From Sva-07 sp963698565 (GTDB lineage Bacteria > Actinomycetota > Acidimicrobiia > Acidimicrobiales > Ilumatobacteraceae), in contig CAVORH010000010.1 of assembly GCA_963698565.1 (NCBI GenBank), forward strand, positions 21,966 to 85,965: DNA of 64,000 nt, given 5' to 3'. Under the pieces are notes generated by a model. It was not told where the DNA came from. It saw nothing but the letters and a program-made list of their open reading frames with translations, and ran no database searches. Of the stretch, positions 25,108 through 33,746 are shown piece by piece; position 1 is the stretch's first letter; every line of letters begins with the position of its first letter. The position numbers and the translations under genes were made by a program.

Positions 25108-25623
25108 CTACCGGTCGTGGCCGTACTTGTTGGCCCGGTTGAACTCGGTCTGGATCTCGCGGTCGGCATCGCGCTCGGCCATGTGCTGACGCTTGTCGCC
25201 CTTGGTGCGACCCTTCGCCAACCCGAGTTCGATCTTCGCTCGGCCGCCCTTCCAGTACAGACGCAACGGCACGATCGTCAGGCTGCCCTGGGCGACACGC
25301 TGGTCGAGCTTGTCGATCTCGGCACGGTTGAGCAGCAGCTTGCGGGCCCGGTCGGGATCGTGAGCACCGAAGCCGATCGCGTTCGTGTACGGCGGAATGT
25401 GGATCCCGTCGAGCCACATCTCACCGCGCTGGACCCGGGCGTAGCCCTCGGCGATCTGGGCGTTGCCTTCCCGCAGGCTCTTGACCTCGCTGCCGGTGAG
25501 GACGAGCCCCGCCTCGTAGGTGTCGAGGATGTCGTAGTCGCGATAGGCGCGCTTGTACGACGCGATCAGTTGAGTGCCGTCGCCGCCACCCTTGTCCTTC
25601 TTGGTCTTCTTGCCCTTCGCCAT
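25108..25623 (-). CDS. smpB: SsrA-binding protein SmpB
   Basis: A 171-residue partner of tmRNA. YKRAYRDYDILDTYEAGLVLTGSEVKSLREG, LLLNRAEIDKL and RLYWKGGRAKIELGLAKGRT are strongly conserved SmpB segments; the C-terminal basic tail ends NRANKYGHDR. Start ATG 25623 chosen: MAKGKKTKKDKGGG is a natural Lys-rich beginning, whereas the longer frame upstream is not. It binds the tRNA-like domain of tmRNA and brings it to stalled ribosomes. Convergent with the HNH gene. Confidence 0.95.
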   Translation of the reverse strand: MAKGKKTKKDKGGGDGTQLIASYKRAYRDYDILDTYEAGLVLTGSEVKSLREGNAQIAEGYARVQRGEMWLDGIHIPPYTNAIGFGAHDPDRARKLLLNRAEIDKLDQRVAQGSLTIVPLRLYWKGGRAKIELGLAKGRTKGDKRQHMAERDADREIQTEFNRANKYGHDR

Positions 25624-25712
25624 GACGTTCCTCGTTCTGCGGGAAGCAGACCCTACCGACGTCGCCCCGTCGGAGGTGCGGGGGTTCACGGTCGGGCATT
25701 ACCGTCGCCGGC

Positions 25713-26576
25713 GTGCAGATCGACAACAACGGAATCTCGCTCAACGTCACCGACGACGGCAACCCGGCGGCACCGCCGCTGTTGCTGCTCCACGGCATCA
25801 CGTCGTTCGGCGGCACGTGGGACTGGATCGTGCCGGAACTGGCAGAGCGGTTCCGGGTGTTGCGGCTCGACTTCCGCGGTCACGGCGCCTCGGCCCGCAC
25901 GCCCGACGCCTACGGGTCGCTCGGCTACGTCAGCGATGCCATCGCGGTCTGCGACCAGGTCATCGGCCAACCGTGCATCGTGATGGGACACTCGCTCGGC
26001 GGCGCGACCGCTGCGATCATGATGCAGCAGCGACCCGAACTGATTCGCGCCGCCATCCTCGAGGACCCGCCCCTCGGACTCCCGGCGGGCACCGACAGCC
26101 ACCTGGGCGACGGTCATGCGCTGTTCGAGTCGTTTCGGCTCATGCGTCAGTCGATCCCCGCGCTCCAGGCTGCGGGGATGACAGCCGACGCAGTCGCCGG
26201 GTTCCTCGCCTCGGTGCCCACCGCCTCGGGGGCCACGATGGGCGACTCGATCGAGCCGGACGGTCTGCTCTCGATGGCCGGATCACTGCTGGCCGTCGAC
26301 GCTGCCGTGCTCGACCCCGTGTTGAACGGCACGATCGATCTCCTGCTCGACCCCGACCGCGGATTCGAGCCGCCGACACTGATCCTCACCGCCGACCCGT
26401 CCAAGCCCGACGCGGTCGCCGATCCCGACCTGGCCCACCACTTCGCCTCGATCTCGTCGGCGACCGAGGTCGTGACGGTCGCCGGTGCCGGTCACCTGAT
26501 CCACGACGAGACCGCATCTCGCCCGGCGTTCCACGCGGCGGTCACGGAGTTCCTTGCTCGGGTGGCGGGGTCGTGA
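25713..26576 (+). CDS. alpha/beta hydrolase
   Basis: A 287-residue alpha/beta-hydrolase. LLLLHGITSFGGTWDWIVPEL gives the oxyanion-hole region, DFRGHGASARTPD the next conserved turn, GHSLGGATA the nucleophile elbow (Ser near residue 94), Asp in ILTADPSKPDAVAD and His in GAGHLIHDET complete the triad. Substrate unknown. GTG start 25713. Coupled to the metalloprotease gene by a GTGA overlap. Confidence 0.88.
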   Translation: MQIDNNGISLNVTDDGNPAAPPLLLLHGITSFGGTWDWIVPELAERFRVLRLDFRGHGASARTPDAYGSLGYVSDAIAVCDQVIGQPCIVMGHSLGGATAAIMMQQRPELIRAAILEDPPLGLPAGTDSHLGDGHALFESFRLMRQSIPALQAAGMTADAVAGFLASVPTASGATMGDSIEPDGLLSMAGSLLAVDAAVLDPVLNGTIDLLLDPDRGFEPPTLILTADPSKPDAVADPDLAHHFASISSATEVVTVAGAGHLIHDETASRPAFHAAVTEFLARVAGS

Positions 26577-26989
26577 TCGAGATCTCACGCGAGGCCTACG
26601 CCCAGATGGTGGGTGCTGCCCTCGACGCCTACCCGCTGGAGGCCTGTGGCCTGATCGCCGGACCGCCGGCGCTCACCGGGGGAGCGGGCGACCGGGCGCC
26701 GATCTTCTATCCGTGCACGAACATCGCCGAGTCGGCCCGTGTGTACACGATCGACCCGAAGGACCACCTGCGAGCCGAGATGGACGCCGACGACCGCGAC
26801 GTCGAGATCAACGGCGTGGTGCACAGCCACACGCATTCCGAGCCGTACCCGAGCCCGACCGATGTGGCGTCGGCCCCGGACCCGTCGTGGCACTACGTGA
26901 TCATCAGCCTCAAACGTGAGGCCCCCGAGGCTCGCAGCTACCGCATCGTCGACGGCCGGATCGTCGAGGAACCGATCGCCATCATCTGA
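26573..26989 (+). CDS. mec: JAMM/MPN+ metalloprotease, Mec-like (M67 family)
   Basis: A 138-residue JAB/MPN+ peptidase. The zinc motif HSHTHSEPYPSPTD near residues 83-96 is complete (HxHx7SxxD), with the upstream Glu in LEACGLIAG. In mycobacteria Mec removes the C-terminal cysteine from the sulfur carrier CysO after CysM has built cysteine on it. Here cysM follows at 27142 but no cysO lies between them. GTG start 26573 overlaps the previous stop. Confidence 0.85.
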   Translation: MIEISREAYAQMVGAALDAYPLEACGLIAGPPALTGGAGDRAPIFYPCTNIAESARVYTIDPKDHLRAEMDADDRDVEINGVVHSHTHSEPYPSPTDVASAPDPSWHYVIISLKREAPEARSYRIVDGRIVEEPIAII

Positions 26990-27001
26990 TTGCACTCTCG
27001 G

Positions 27002-27043
27002 TCCGATGAGCTTCGCCGCGCCCCTGCCCGGAGACTCATCGGA
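27002..27043. promoter_or_regulatory. inverted repeat between mec and cysM
   Basis: TCCGATGAG (27002-27010) and CTCATCGGA (27035-27043), perfect 9-base arms around 24 bases. It begins 13 bases after the mec stop and lies 100 bases before cysM. It could be a weak terminator or a control site for cysM; it stands exactly where cysO would be expected. Confidence 0.4.
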
Positions 27044-27141
27044 GCTCGGGTGGAGGGGTGAGCTGGTCGGCCGGTACGATTCCCGACAGAAACCATCGGA
27101 TTAGTCGGAATGTCTTCGCCGCCGGCGGTGTTGGGAGAATC

Positions 27142-28128
27142 GTGACGAACACCTTGAACCCGAACTTCACGTTGCCGGGGCTGGTCAACGACAGCGTGCT
27201 CGACATGATCGGCAACACGCCGATGGTCGACGTGTCCGTGCTCTCTCCCAATCCCAACGTCCGCATCCTGGGCAAGATGGAGATGCAGAACCCGTTCGGG
27301 TCGGTCAAGGACCGCATCGCCAAGTCGATGATCGAAGCCGCCGAGAAGGACGGGCGTCTGCTTCCCGGCCAGACGATCCTCGAGCCGTCGTCGGGCAACA
27401 CCGGCATCGCGCTGGCTGCGATCGCCGGGATCAAGGGCTACCCGATCAAGATCATGATGCCGACCAGCGTCTCGATCGAACGGCGTCAGATGCTCGAGGT
27501 GTTCGGCGCCGAGCTGATCCTGACACCCGGCGAGGAGGGCTCGAACGGGGCGGTCTCCCGGGCGATCGAGCTCGCCGCCCAGCATCCCGAGTGGTACTTC
27601 CCGTATCAGTACGCCAACGATGCCAACCCTCGGGCTCACTACGAAGGCACCGGCCCGGAGATCCTGCGTGACGTTCCCGAGATGACCCACTTCGTGGCCG
27701 GCCTCGGTACGAGCGGCACGCTGATGGGCTGCGGGCGGTACTTCAAGGAGCAGAACCCCGACATCCAGGTCGTCGCCGTCGAGCCCCCGCTCGGCGAGCG
27801 CGTCGAGGGGTTGCGAAACATCGGCGAGGGGTACATCCCGCCGGTGTTCGAGAACTGGAACGGTTTCGACATCCTCGACCGCAAGCGCGTCGTGCGCCCT
27901 CGGGAATCGATCGAGTGGACACGCCGGCTGGTCAGGGAGTGCGGTGTGTTCGCCGGCATCTCCGCCGGCGCGGCGCTCGCCGGCGCAGCGAAGGTCGCCA
28001 GCCAGATCGACCACGGCACGATCGTGTTCATCGTGTGTGACGGCGGCTGGAAGTATCTCTCGACCGGCGCCTACACCGACGACCTCGACACCGCCGAAGC
28101 CAACGCCGAAGAGATCATCTACTTCTGA
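27142..28128 (+). CDS. cysM: cysteine synthase, CysM-type (O-phosphoserine sulfhydrylase-like)
   Basis: A 328-residue fold-type II PLP enzyme. MIGNTPMVDVS at the start, MQNPFGSVKDRIAKS with the PLP-binding Lys near residue 55, EPSSGNTGIALA as the phosphate loop, and GLGTSGTLMGCGRYFKE are typical. Order with mec and murI-rph-rdgB points to the actinobacterial CysM2, which uses O-phosphoserine and the CysO thiocarboxylate. GTG start 27142 (MTNTLNPNFT) follows GGGAGA; the longer frame upstream is not coding-like. Confidence 0.88.
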   Translation: MTNTLNPNFTLPGLVNDSVLDMIGNTPMVDVSVLSPNPNVRILGKMEMQNPFGSVKDRIAKSMIEAAEKDGRLLPGQTILEPSSGNTGIALAAIAGIKGYPIKIMMPTSVSIERRQMLEVFGAELILTPGEEGSNGAVSRAIELAAQHPEWYFPYQYANDANPRAHYEGTGPEILRDVPEMTHFVAGLGTSGTLMGCGRYFKEQNPDIQVVAVEPPLGERVEGLRNIGEGYIPPVFENWNGFDILDRKRVVRPRESIEWTRRLVRECGVFAGISAGAALAGAAKVASQIDHGTIVFIVCDGGWKYLSTGAYTDDLDTAEANAEEIIYF

Positions 28129-28148
28129 TCCGCTCGGGGACGGTGCCC

Positions 28149-28165
28149 CGCGACGTCTCGTCGCG
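28149..28165 (+). terminator. hairpin downstream of cysM
   Basis: CGCGACG-TCT-CGTCGCG, perfect 7-base arms 21 bases after the cysM stop. There is no T-run, so at best a weak or Rho-assisted terminator, which is common in high-GC genomes. Confidence 0.4.
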
Positions 28166-28331
28166 TGCGTCGGTCGGTGAGGCGAGCAGCCTTGGGCCGC
28201 CAGCGAGCCGGTCGGTAGAGTGCTGACCGAACACCGCGACCGCGGTGTCCCGGCGTACGAGTCCCGTCGCCGGGGCCGGTGACCCCACATCACCGTGTCG
28301 TCCCACCCACCTTCGAAAGAGAAGTCCCCCC

Positions 28332-29162
28332 ATGCGTTCCACTGTCCGCGTTGTCTCCGCCGCGCTCGCCGTCACCGTTCTCGTCGCTGCGTGCGGCTCC
28401 GACGATTCCGGAACGGGCGTCGGTGGTCCGATCGACAGCGCGCCCGCGATCGACACGACCGTTCCCGAGACGACTGTGCCCGACACGACACCCGAGACGA
28501 CACCCGACACGACTGCCGACACTGCGGCACCGACGTCGGTGCCTGCCGACGCGGCGCAGGACGTCGAGGCCGACACGACCGCCGCCGGTGCCGCGGTGCT
28601 CGTGGTCGCCGACCTGCCCGAGGGGTGGACCGAGACCCCCGACGACGGCGCCTCGGCGCCGCTCGAGGCTCGACTCGCCGAGTGTGTCGGCGTCGACGCC
28701 GACTCGATTTCGGCGTCCGACGCTGCAGCCCGAACGGGCCGCTTCGTCTCGCCCGATGGAAACCTGACGCTCCGTCAGCACATCGGTGTGCAGGCGACGG
28801 AACGTGACGCGCAACTCGTCGGCGCCTACATCACCGAGCCCGCCGTGCCCGGATGCTTCGAAATCGCGTACGGCGAGCTGGCCGCCGATGCCCTCGGGGC
28901 CTCGTTGGCCGAAGGAGCGCAGGTCGGCACGCCCACCGTCACCCGGCTGCAGGTCGGATCCGCCGGCGATGCCACCCAGGCACTCCGCGTGACCGTGCCG
29001 GTGACGGGCGACCCCTCGGTCACCGCGGTGACCGTCGACCACGTGATCGTCCGCAGCGGACGCACGCTGACGACCCTCACGTTCGAGAACCGGACCGAGC
29101 CCACCCCGGTCGAGACCATCGACGGAGTCACCGCACTCGTCGCCGAGCGTCTCCCCGCCTGA
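28332..29162 (+). CDS. secreted lipoprotein, unknown
   Basis: A 276-residue protein with a lipoprotein signal (RVVSAALAVTVLVAACGSDD; Cys at residue 21). A Thr/Pro/Glu-rich linker (ETTVPDTTPETTPDTT type) of about 45 residues leads to a folded domain of 200 residues with LPEGWTETPDDG, LAECVGVDADSI and a final VDGVTALVAERLPA-like segment. No named family. Start ATG 28332 follows GAAAGAGAAG. Probably surface-exposed. Confidence 0.75.
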   Translation: MRSTVRVVSAALAVTVLVAACGSDDSGTGVGGPIDSAPAIDTTVPETTVPDTTPETTPDTTADTAAPTSVPADAAQDVEADTTAAGAAVLVVADLPEGWTETPDDGASAPLEARLAECVGVDADSISASDAAARTGRFVSPDGNLTLRQHIGVQATERDAQLVGAYITEPAVPGCFEIAYGELAADALGASLAEGAQVGTPTVTRLQVGSAGDATQALRVTVPVTGDPSVTAVTVDHVIVRSGRTLTTLTFENRTEPTPVETIDGVTALVAERLPA

Positions 29163-29235
29163 ACCCTTCGATCGATGTGACGTCGGGCGGCCGTCTCGGC
29201 GTCACACCGGTCGATCACTCCGGCAGTCAGTGCCG

Positions 29236-30276
29236 TCAGGCCGACGCGAAGCAGGCGATGCTCGCGGCGGTCTGACGGCTGACATCGGGCAGCACCGGGG
29301 TGAAGACGTCCATGCCGTGGGACGTGCCCATCACGATCCGGCACTGCGCAGCGACCCCGGCCCGCAGCAGCAGCCGGTAGAAGTCGATGCCCTCGTCTCG
29401 CAGCGGGTCCGCCTCGTTGACGCTGATGAACGTCGGTGGCAACCCCGCCACGTCGGCTTCGGTCGCGTGGGACGGCCACGCCAAGGGGTTGCCCTCCTCG
29501 AAGTGCTCGATCCCGTAGGCGACGGCACCACGGTTGTGGTGCAGGTTGAGCAGGTATCCCTCGTTCTCGATCGATGACGGGAAGCGGTCCTGGGGCCACT
29601 TGCCGGCGATGTACGGACAGAGCGCGTACAACCCCTTGACCGATCCGATGTCGCCGTCGCGGAGGAGTCGCATGCCGGTCGCCAGGGTGAGGTTCCCTCC
29701 GCCGCTCTCGCCGGCCACGATCACGCGGGCAGGATCGACGCCGAGCTCGTCGGCGTTCGCCACCACCCACCGGAGCCCGGACACGCAGTCGTTGAGACCG
29801 GCCGGGAACGGTTCGACGTCGGGTGTCGACGACGGGGTGACGGCGTTGCGGAAGTCGACCATCGCCACCGCGAGGCCCTCGGCGGCGAGGACGCGCGCCC
29901 AGATGCGATACAGCGCGTCGAACGCACTGCCGTTCTGCATGCCGCCACCGTGGATGTAGTACACGCACGGCAGCACCGTGTTGCCCTCGCGGTCGGCGTC
30001 GGGGCGGACGTAACGGATCTTGATCGTGTTGCCGTCGGGAGCGGACGTGAACTCGTGGACCGTGATCGACAACCCGGCCGACGAGGCGACCTCCTCGGTG
30101 TCGAGCGCGTCGTACAGCGCGGCGGCCTTCTCGCGCAGTGCGACCGCTTTGGGGTGGTTGCTGATCTCCAGCAGGGTCTCGCGACTGTCGACGTCGGTGA
30201 GGTTGGTCACCGGGACGTTGCGCAGCGCCCACTTCACCCGTGGGTCGAGGCGCGGGTCGTTCTCGAGATCGGGCAC
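29236..30276 (-). CDS. alpha/beta hydrolase fold-3 esterase (HSL family)
   Basis: A 346-residue esterase of the hormone-sensitive-lipase family. VYYIHGGGMQNGS is the HGGG oxyanion hole near residue 110, VIVAGESGGGNLTLA the nucleophile elbow, and the Asp and His (VNEADPLRDEG, GTSHGMD) follow in order. It would hydrolyse short-chain esters or lactones. It starts one base after the previous gene's stop on the same strand, so the two hydrolases form an operon. Confidence 0.88.
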   Translation of the reverse strand: MPDLENDPRLDPRVKWALRNVPVTNLTDVDSRETLLEISNHPKAVALREKAAALYDALDTEEVASSAGLSITVHEFTSAPDGNTIKIRYVRPDADREGNTVLPCVYYIHGGGMQNGSAFDALYRIWARVLAAEGLAVAMVDFRNAVTPSSTPDVEPFPAGLNDCVSGLRWVVANADELGVDPARVIVAGESGGGNLTLATGMRLLRDGDIGSVKGLYALCPYIAGKWPQDRFPSSIENEGYLLNLHHNRGAVAYGIEHFEEGNPLAWPSHATEADVAGLPPTFISVNEADPLRDEGIDFYRLLLRAGVAAQCRIVMGTSHGMDVFTPVLPDVSRQTAASIACFASA

Positions 30277-30277
30277 G

Positions 30278-31159
30278 TCAGCGATCCTCGCCCCGCACGG
30301 CGATGTTGAGGATGGCGTCGGCGATCTGCGGCCAGTAGAGCGGGGGCAGGTCGTGGCCCATCCGACCGAACACCAGCAGTTCGGCGCCCGGGATCGCCGC
30401 CGCCGTCGCCTCGCCGCCGGACAGGGTGACCAGCGAGTCCTGCCGGCCGTGGATCACCAGTGTCGGGACATCGAGTGAACCCAGCGCCTCGGTCCGGTCG
30501 CCCGAGGCCGCGATGGCCACCAGGTGGAACGCCGTGCCGGCCGGGTTGAAGCAGCGATCGAACGACTCGGTGGCGACTGCACGTGACAGCGACTCGTCGA
30601 ACAGGTCGCCGGAGATCACCCGGGAGGTCTCGACACTCTGGCGGATCGCGCCGTCGCGGTCGGTCGGCGCCGGCGTCAAGAGCGCCATCATCGACTCCGG
30701 ATCCGGTTGGCCGACCTCGGTGTGGCCGGTCGTCGACATGATCGAGGTCAACGACAGGACGCGGTCGGGGTGCTCGATGGCGATCGTCTGGACGATCATG
30801 CCGCCCATCGAGGCGCCGACGATGTGCGCTGCAGGGATGCCGAGTGCGTCGAGGAGGCCGACCGCATCGGCCGCGAGCGTCGACAGTGTGTACGGCGCGT
30901 CGATCGCCTGCCCGCCGAGGAACTGCGCGTAGATCGCCATGACATCGGGCGGCTCGCCGGACGACTTGGTCGACAGCCCGACATCGCGGTTGTCGAAGCG
31001 GATCACCCGGAAACCCCGGTCGACGAGTTCGCTCACGAACCCGGGCGACCAGAGTGTCATCTGGGCACCGAGGCCCATCACCAGCAGCAGGGGCGGTGCA
31101 TCGTCGGGGCCGAAGCTCTCGTAGCAGATCTCGATGTCGTTGACGGCAATGGTTGGCAT
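30278..31159 (-). CDS. alpha/beta hydrolase
   Basis: A 293-residue enzyme. LLLVMGLGAQMTLW in place of HG at the oxyanion strand, FDNRDVGLSTK, nucleophile elbow GASMGGMIVQTIA, acid in VIHGRQDSLVTLSGG and His in GRMGHDLPP. This pattern occurs in many putative lactone or ester hydrolases. Promoter side of a two-gene operon with the HSL-type esterase. Confidence 0.87.
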   Translation of the reverse strand: MPTIAVNDIEICYESFGPDDAPPLLLVMGLGAQMTLWSPGFVSELVDRGFRVIRFDNRDVGLSTKSSGEPPDVMAIYAQFLGGQAIDAPYTLSTLAADAVGLLDALGIPAAHIVGASMGGMIVQTIAIEHPDRVLSLTSIMSTTGHTEVGQPDPESMMALLTPAPTDRDGAIRQSVETSRVISGDLFDESLSRAVATESFDRCFNPAGTAFHLVAIAASGDRTEALGSLDVPTLVIHGRQDSLVTLSGGEATAAAIPGAELLVFGRMGHDLPPLYWPQIADAILNIAVRGEDR

Positions 31160-31277
31160 CGCGGGAGTCTGGCACGCGACCCCTCCCGGGTGGGGACTCG
31201 CACGGTCGTCCTCAAGGTGCGCTCAAGAAGTCGAGTGGTCCGCCACAGGGCGTCGCCGCCCTGCCACAATGGGAAGG

Positions 31278-32759
31278 ATGAGTGACACGGAGCCCACGCT
31301 GCCTGACGCGTCCGGAGGCGGTACCCCGCCGCCGCCACCGCCGCCAACCGGTGGGCCCAGCGATCCGCCGATCGACCCGAATCCTCCGACCGAACCGCTG
31401 CCGACGACACCTGGTTCCCCGGCCGTGTCGCCGCCGGGGTTGCCGCAGCAGTCGCCGTCCGCCGCCGGCGTGGAACCCACCACGAAGATGCCGGCCACCG
31501 ACGCGCCCCCGAGCGACCTGCCGGTCGATGTCGATGGGCTCGGCCCCGGCGCCGCGGCCGGCATGCCGCCGGTGGAGCCGCCTGACGCGCCAGTCGATCC
31601 GAACGAGGATCCCGACGAGGTCGTTCCGTGGTACAAGAAGCCGGGTCCGGTCGCGGCGTTGGTCATCGCCGTCCTCCTGATCGGCGGCCTCGTGGCCTGG
31701 CTGCTGCTCGGCGGTGACGACGATTCCGATCAGGCGTCGGCCACGTCGACCTTCCTGGTCTTCGAGACGACCGATGAGACCGCGGCGAAGATCGACGTCG
31801 GTTTCATCGTCGATGTCACCGGTCCGGCCGACGCGCCGAAGGCGTACGTCTGGTTGATTCCGGATGGTGCGTCCCCCGGTGAGACGGCTGGGGCCTCGAC
31901 CGGAAGCGATGGACGTGTCGCCTTCGAGTGGGAGGCCGATGACACCGTTGCCGACCCGGCGTCGTGGCAGTCGACCGTCACGGCGGTCGCTCAGGTTCCT
32001 GCCGGCTGGACTCCGCCCGGCCCGAACGTCGACTGTGTGCTGCGGCCGTTCGACGGGCCGGCGACCACGGTCACGATGAACATCGAGACCGACTCGAACG
32101 ACGAGAGCATCGACCGGGTCGGCACCGTGACGTTCCCGAACTACACGTTCTCGCCCGGTGATTCGGTGACCTGCAGGCTCGTCGCCGGCGCACCGGCTCC
32201 GACCACAGTCGTGGAGACGACGGTCGTGGAGACCACGGTCGTCGAGACCACGGTGGTGGAGACCACGGTCGCGGAGACCACCGTGCCCGAGACCACGGTG
32301 CCCGAGACCACCGTTGCCCCCACCACGGTTGCGCCGACCACGTCGCTCGCTCCGGTGCCGGCCACGTTGCGCGATGCGATCTCGGCTGATCCGTCGCTGT
32401 CGGACTTCCTGGCGCTGGCCGACACCGCCGGGCTCGGCTCGGTGCTGGACGATCCCGATGCGGCGATCACGTTGTTCATCCCGGACAACGACGCGATCGC
32501 GGCGGCGAACATCCCCGCCGACATCACGCCCGACGACCTGGAGGCAGTGCTGCTCGCTCACGCCGACACCACCGAGGTGCTCGATGCAGCAGCGGTCCTG
32601 AGTCTGACCGAGGTGCCCGTGGCGAACGGCGGTCCACAACCTGTCGACAGCGAAGCGACGCCGCCCACCATCGGCGGTGCCGGGATCATCGCGGTGGATC
32701 AGCGTGGAGCGGAGAGCATCTACCACGTGCTCGACGCAGTGATGCCGATCCAGCCGTGA
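31278..32759 (+). CDS. membrane-anchored protein with Pro-rich N-terminus and C-terminal fasciclin (FAS1) domain
   Basis: A 493-residue protein. Residues 1-120 are Pro/Gly/Asp-rich and would be cytoplasmic, followed by KKPGPVAALVIAVLLIGGLV (one membrane helix near 125-150), an Ig-like extracellular segment, a repeat linker of about eight ETTVV/ETTVP units (15-base DNA repeats near 32214-32340), and a FAS1-like domain (LRDAISADPSLSDFLALAD ... VLDAVMPIQP). ATG 31278 follows GGGAAGG. FAS1 domains mediate adhesion. Function otherwise unknown. Confidence 0.78.
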   Translation: MSDTEPTLPDASGGGTPPPPPPPTGGPSDPPIDPNPPTEPLPTTPGSPAVSPPGLPQQSPSAAGVEPTTKMPATDAPPSDLPVDVDGLGPGAAAGMPPVEPPDAPVDPNEDPDEVVPWYKKPGPVAALVIAVLLIGGLVAWLLLGGDDDSDQASATSTFLVFETTDETAAKIDVGFIVDVTGPADAPKAYVWLIPDGASPGETAGASTGSDGRVAFEWEADDTVADPASWQSTVTAVAQVPAGWTPPGPNVDCVLRPFDGPATTVTMNIETDSNDESIDRVGTVTFPNYTFSPGDSVTCRLVAGAPAPTTVVETTVVETTVVETTVVETTVAETTVPETTVPETTVAPTTVAPTTSLAPVPATLRDAISADPSLSDFLALADTAGLGSVLDDPDAAITLFIPDNDAIAAANIPADITPDDLEAVLLAHADTTEVLDAAAVLSLTEVPVANGGPQPVDSEATPPTIGGAGIIAVDQRGAESIYHVLDAVMPIQP

Positions 32760-32794
32760 ACCTCGGCTGAGATGCCCACATAGGCTTGACCGCC

Positions 32795-33622
32795 GTGGAT
32801 CGGCCGATCGGGATGTTCGACTCCGGGTTCGGCGGGTTGACCGTCGCTCGGGCGACGATCGATCTGCTGCCCGCGGAGGACCTCGTCTACATCGGCGACA
32901 CCGGTCGCTATCCGTACGGCTCCAAACCACTCGACGAGGTGCGCGGATATGCGCACGAACTCGCCTGGAGCCTGGTGAAGGACTACGACGCGAAGGCGGT
33001 CGTCGTCGCCTGCAACACGGCGACGGCAGCCGGACTCGACGAGCTCCGTGCCGAACTCCCGGTGCCGATCATCGATGTCGTGGCCCCTGGCGCTCGTGCG
33101 CTCGTGACCACCACGGTCACGGGCCGCGTCGGCGTGATCGGCACCGTCGGCACGATCGCCTCCGGCGCCTATCTGCGTGCGGTCAACGACACCGGGGTGC
33201 CGGTCGATCTGACCAGCGCGGCCTGTCCCGGCTTCGTCGAGTTCGTCGAACGGGGTCAGACGACCGGCGACGAGGTCATGGTCCTGGCCGAGCGGCTCCT
33301 CGCACCGATCCGTGAAGCCGCTGTCGACGCACTGCTCCTCGGATGTACGCACTACCCGTTCCTGGCGCGCACGCTCAGCGACGTGATGGGCACCGGTGTG
33401 ACGCTGGTCAGTTCCGCCGACGAAACGGCGTTCGAGGTGATGCACCGGCTCGGAGCGCTCGGGCTCCTGCGTGCCGACGAGCGCGTGGGGCGACACCGGT
33501 TCGTGTCGAGCGGCGACGTGGAGGTGTTCCGGGAGCTCGGCGCACGACTTCTCGGGCCCGAGGTCGACCACACCGAGTCGTGGCCTCCGGTGACCGGTTC
33601 GCCTGATCCGTCCGCTTCCTGA
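32795..33622 (+). CDS. murI: glutamate racemase
   Basis: Makes D-glutamate for peptidoglycan. About 275 residues. PIGMFDSGFGGLTVAR is the family start; catalytic Cys residues lie in VACNTATAAG (about 72) and LLGCTHYPFL (about 183). GTG 32795 gives the natural start; a TTG 9 bases earlier is an alternative. First gene of the block murI-rph-rdgB. Confidence 0.95.
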   Translation: MDRPIGMFDSGFGGLTVARATIDLLPAEDLVYIGDTGRYPYGSKPLDEVRGYAHELAWSLVKDYDAKAVVVACNTATAAGLDELRAELPVPIIDVVAPGARALVTTTVTGRVGVIGTVGTIASGAYLRAVNDTGVPVDLTSAACPGFVEFVERGQTTGDEVMVLAERLLAPIREAAVDALLLGCTHYPFLARTLSDVMGTGVTLVSSADETAFEVMHRLGALGLLRADERVGRHRFVSSGDVEVFRELGARLLGPEVDHTESWPPVTGSPDPSAS

Positions 33623-33646
33623 CCGTCCGTGGCACCCTGTGCCGCA

Positions 33647-33731
33647 CCCGATCACGACATCCCGATCACGACACCCCGAACCACGACATCCCGACCACGA
33701 CATCCCGACCACGACACTTCGACCACGAGAT
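33647..33731. repeat. 14-base tandem repeat before rph
   Basis: Six copies of a 14-base unit close to CCCGACCACGACAT, one copy 15 bases long, filling the gap between murI and rph. Copies drift from GATCACGAC to GACCACGAC along the array. It lies directly before the rph ribosome site. Confidence 0.75.
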
Positions 33732-33746
33732 CCAACGGAGACACCC

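Noticed and set aside
32214..32340. 15-base repeats within the fasciclin protein gene as a mobile repeat
   Set aside because: They code in frame for ETTVV-type linker units and are ordinary low-complexity coding DNA.
33647..33731. 14-base repeats as a CRISPR array
   Set aside because: The units are directly adjacent with no spacers and far too short.
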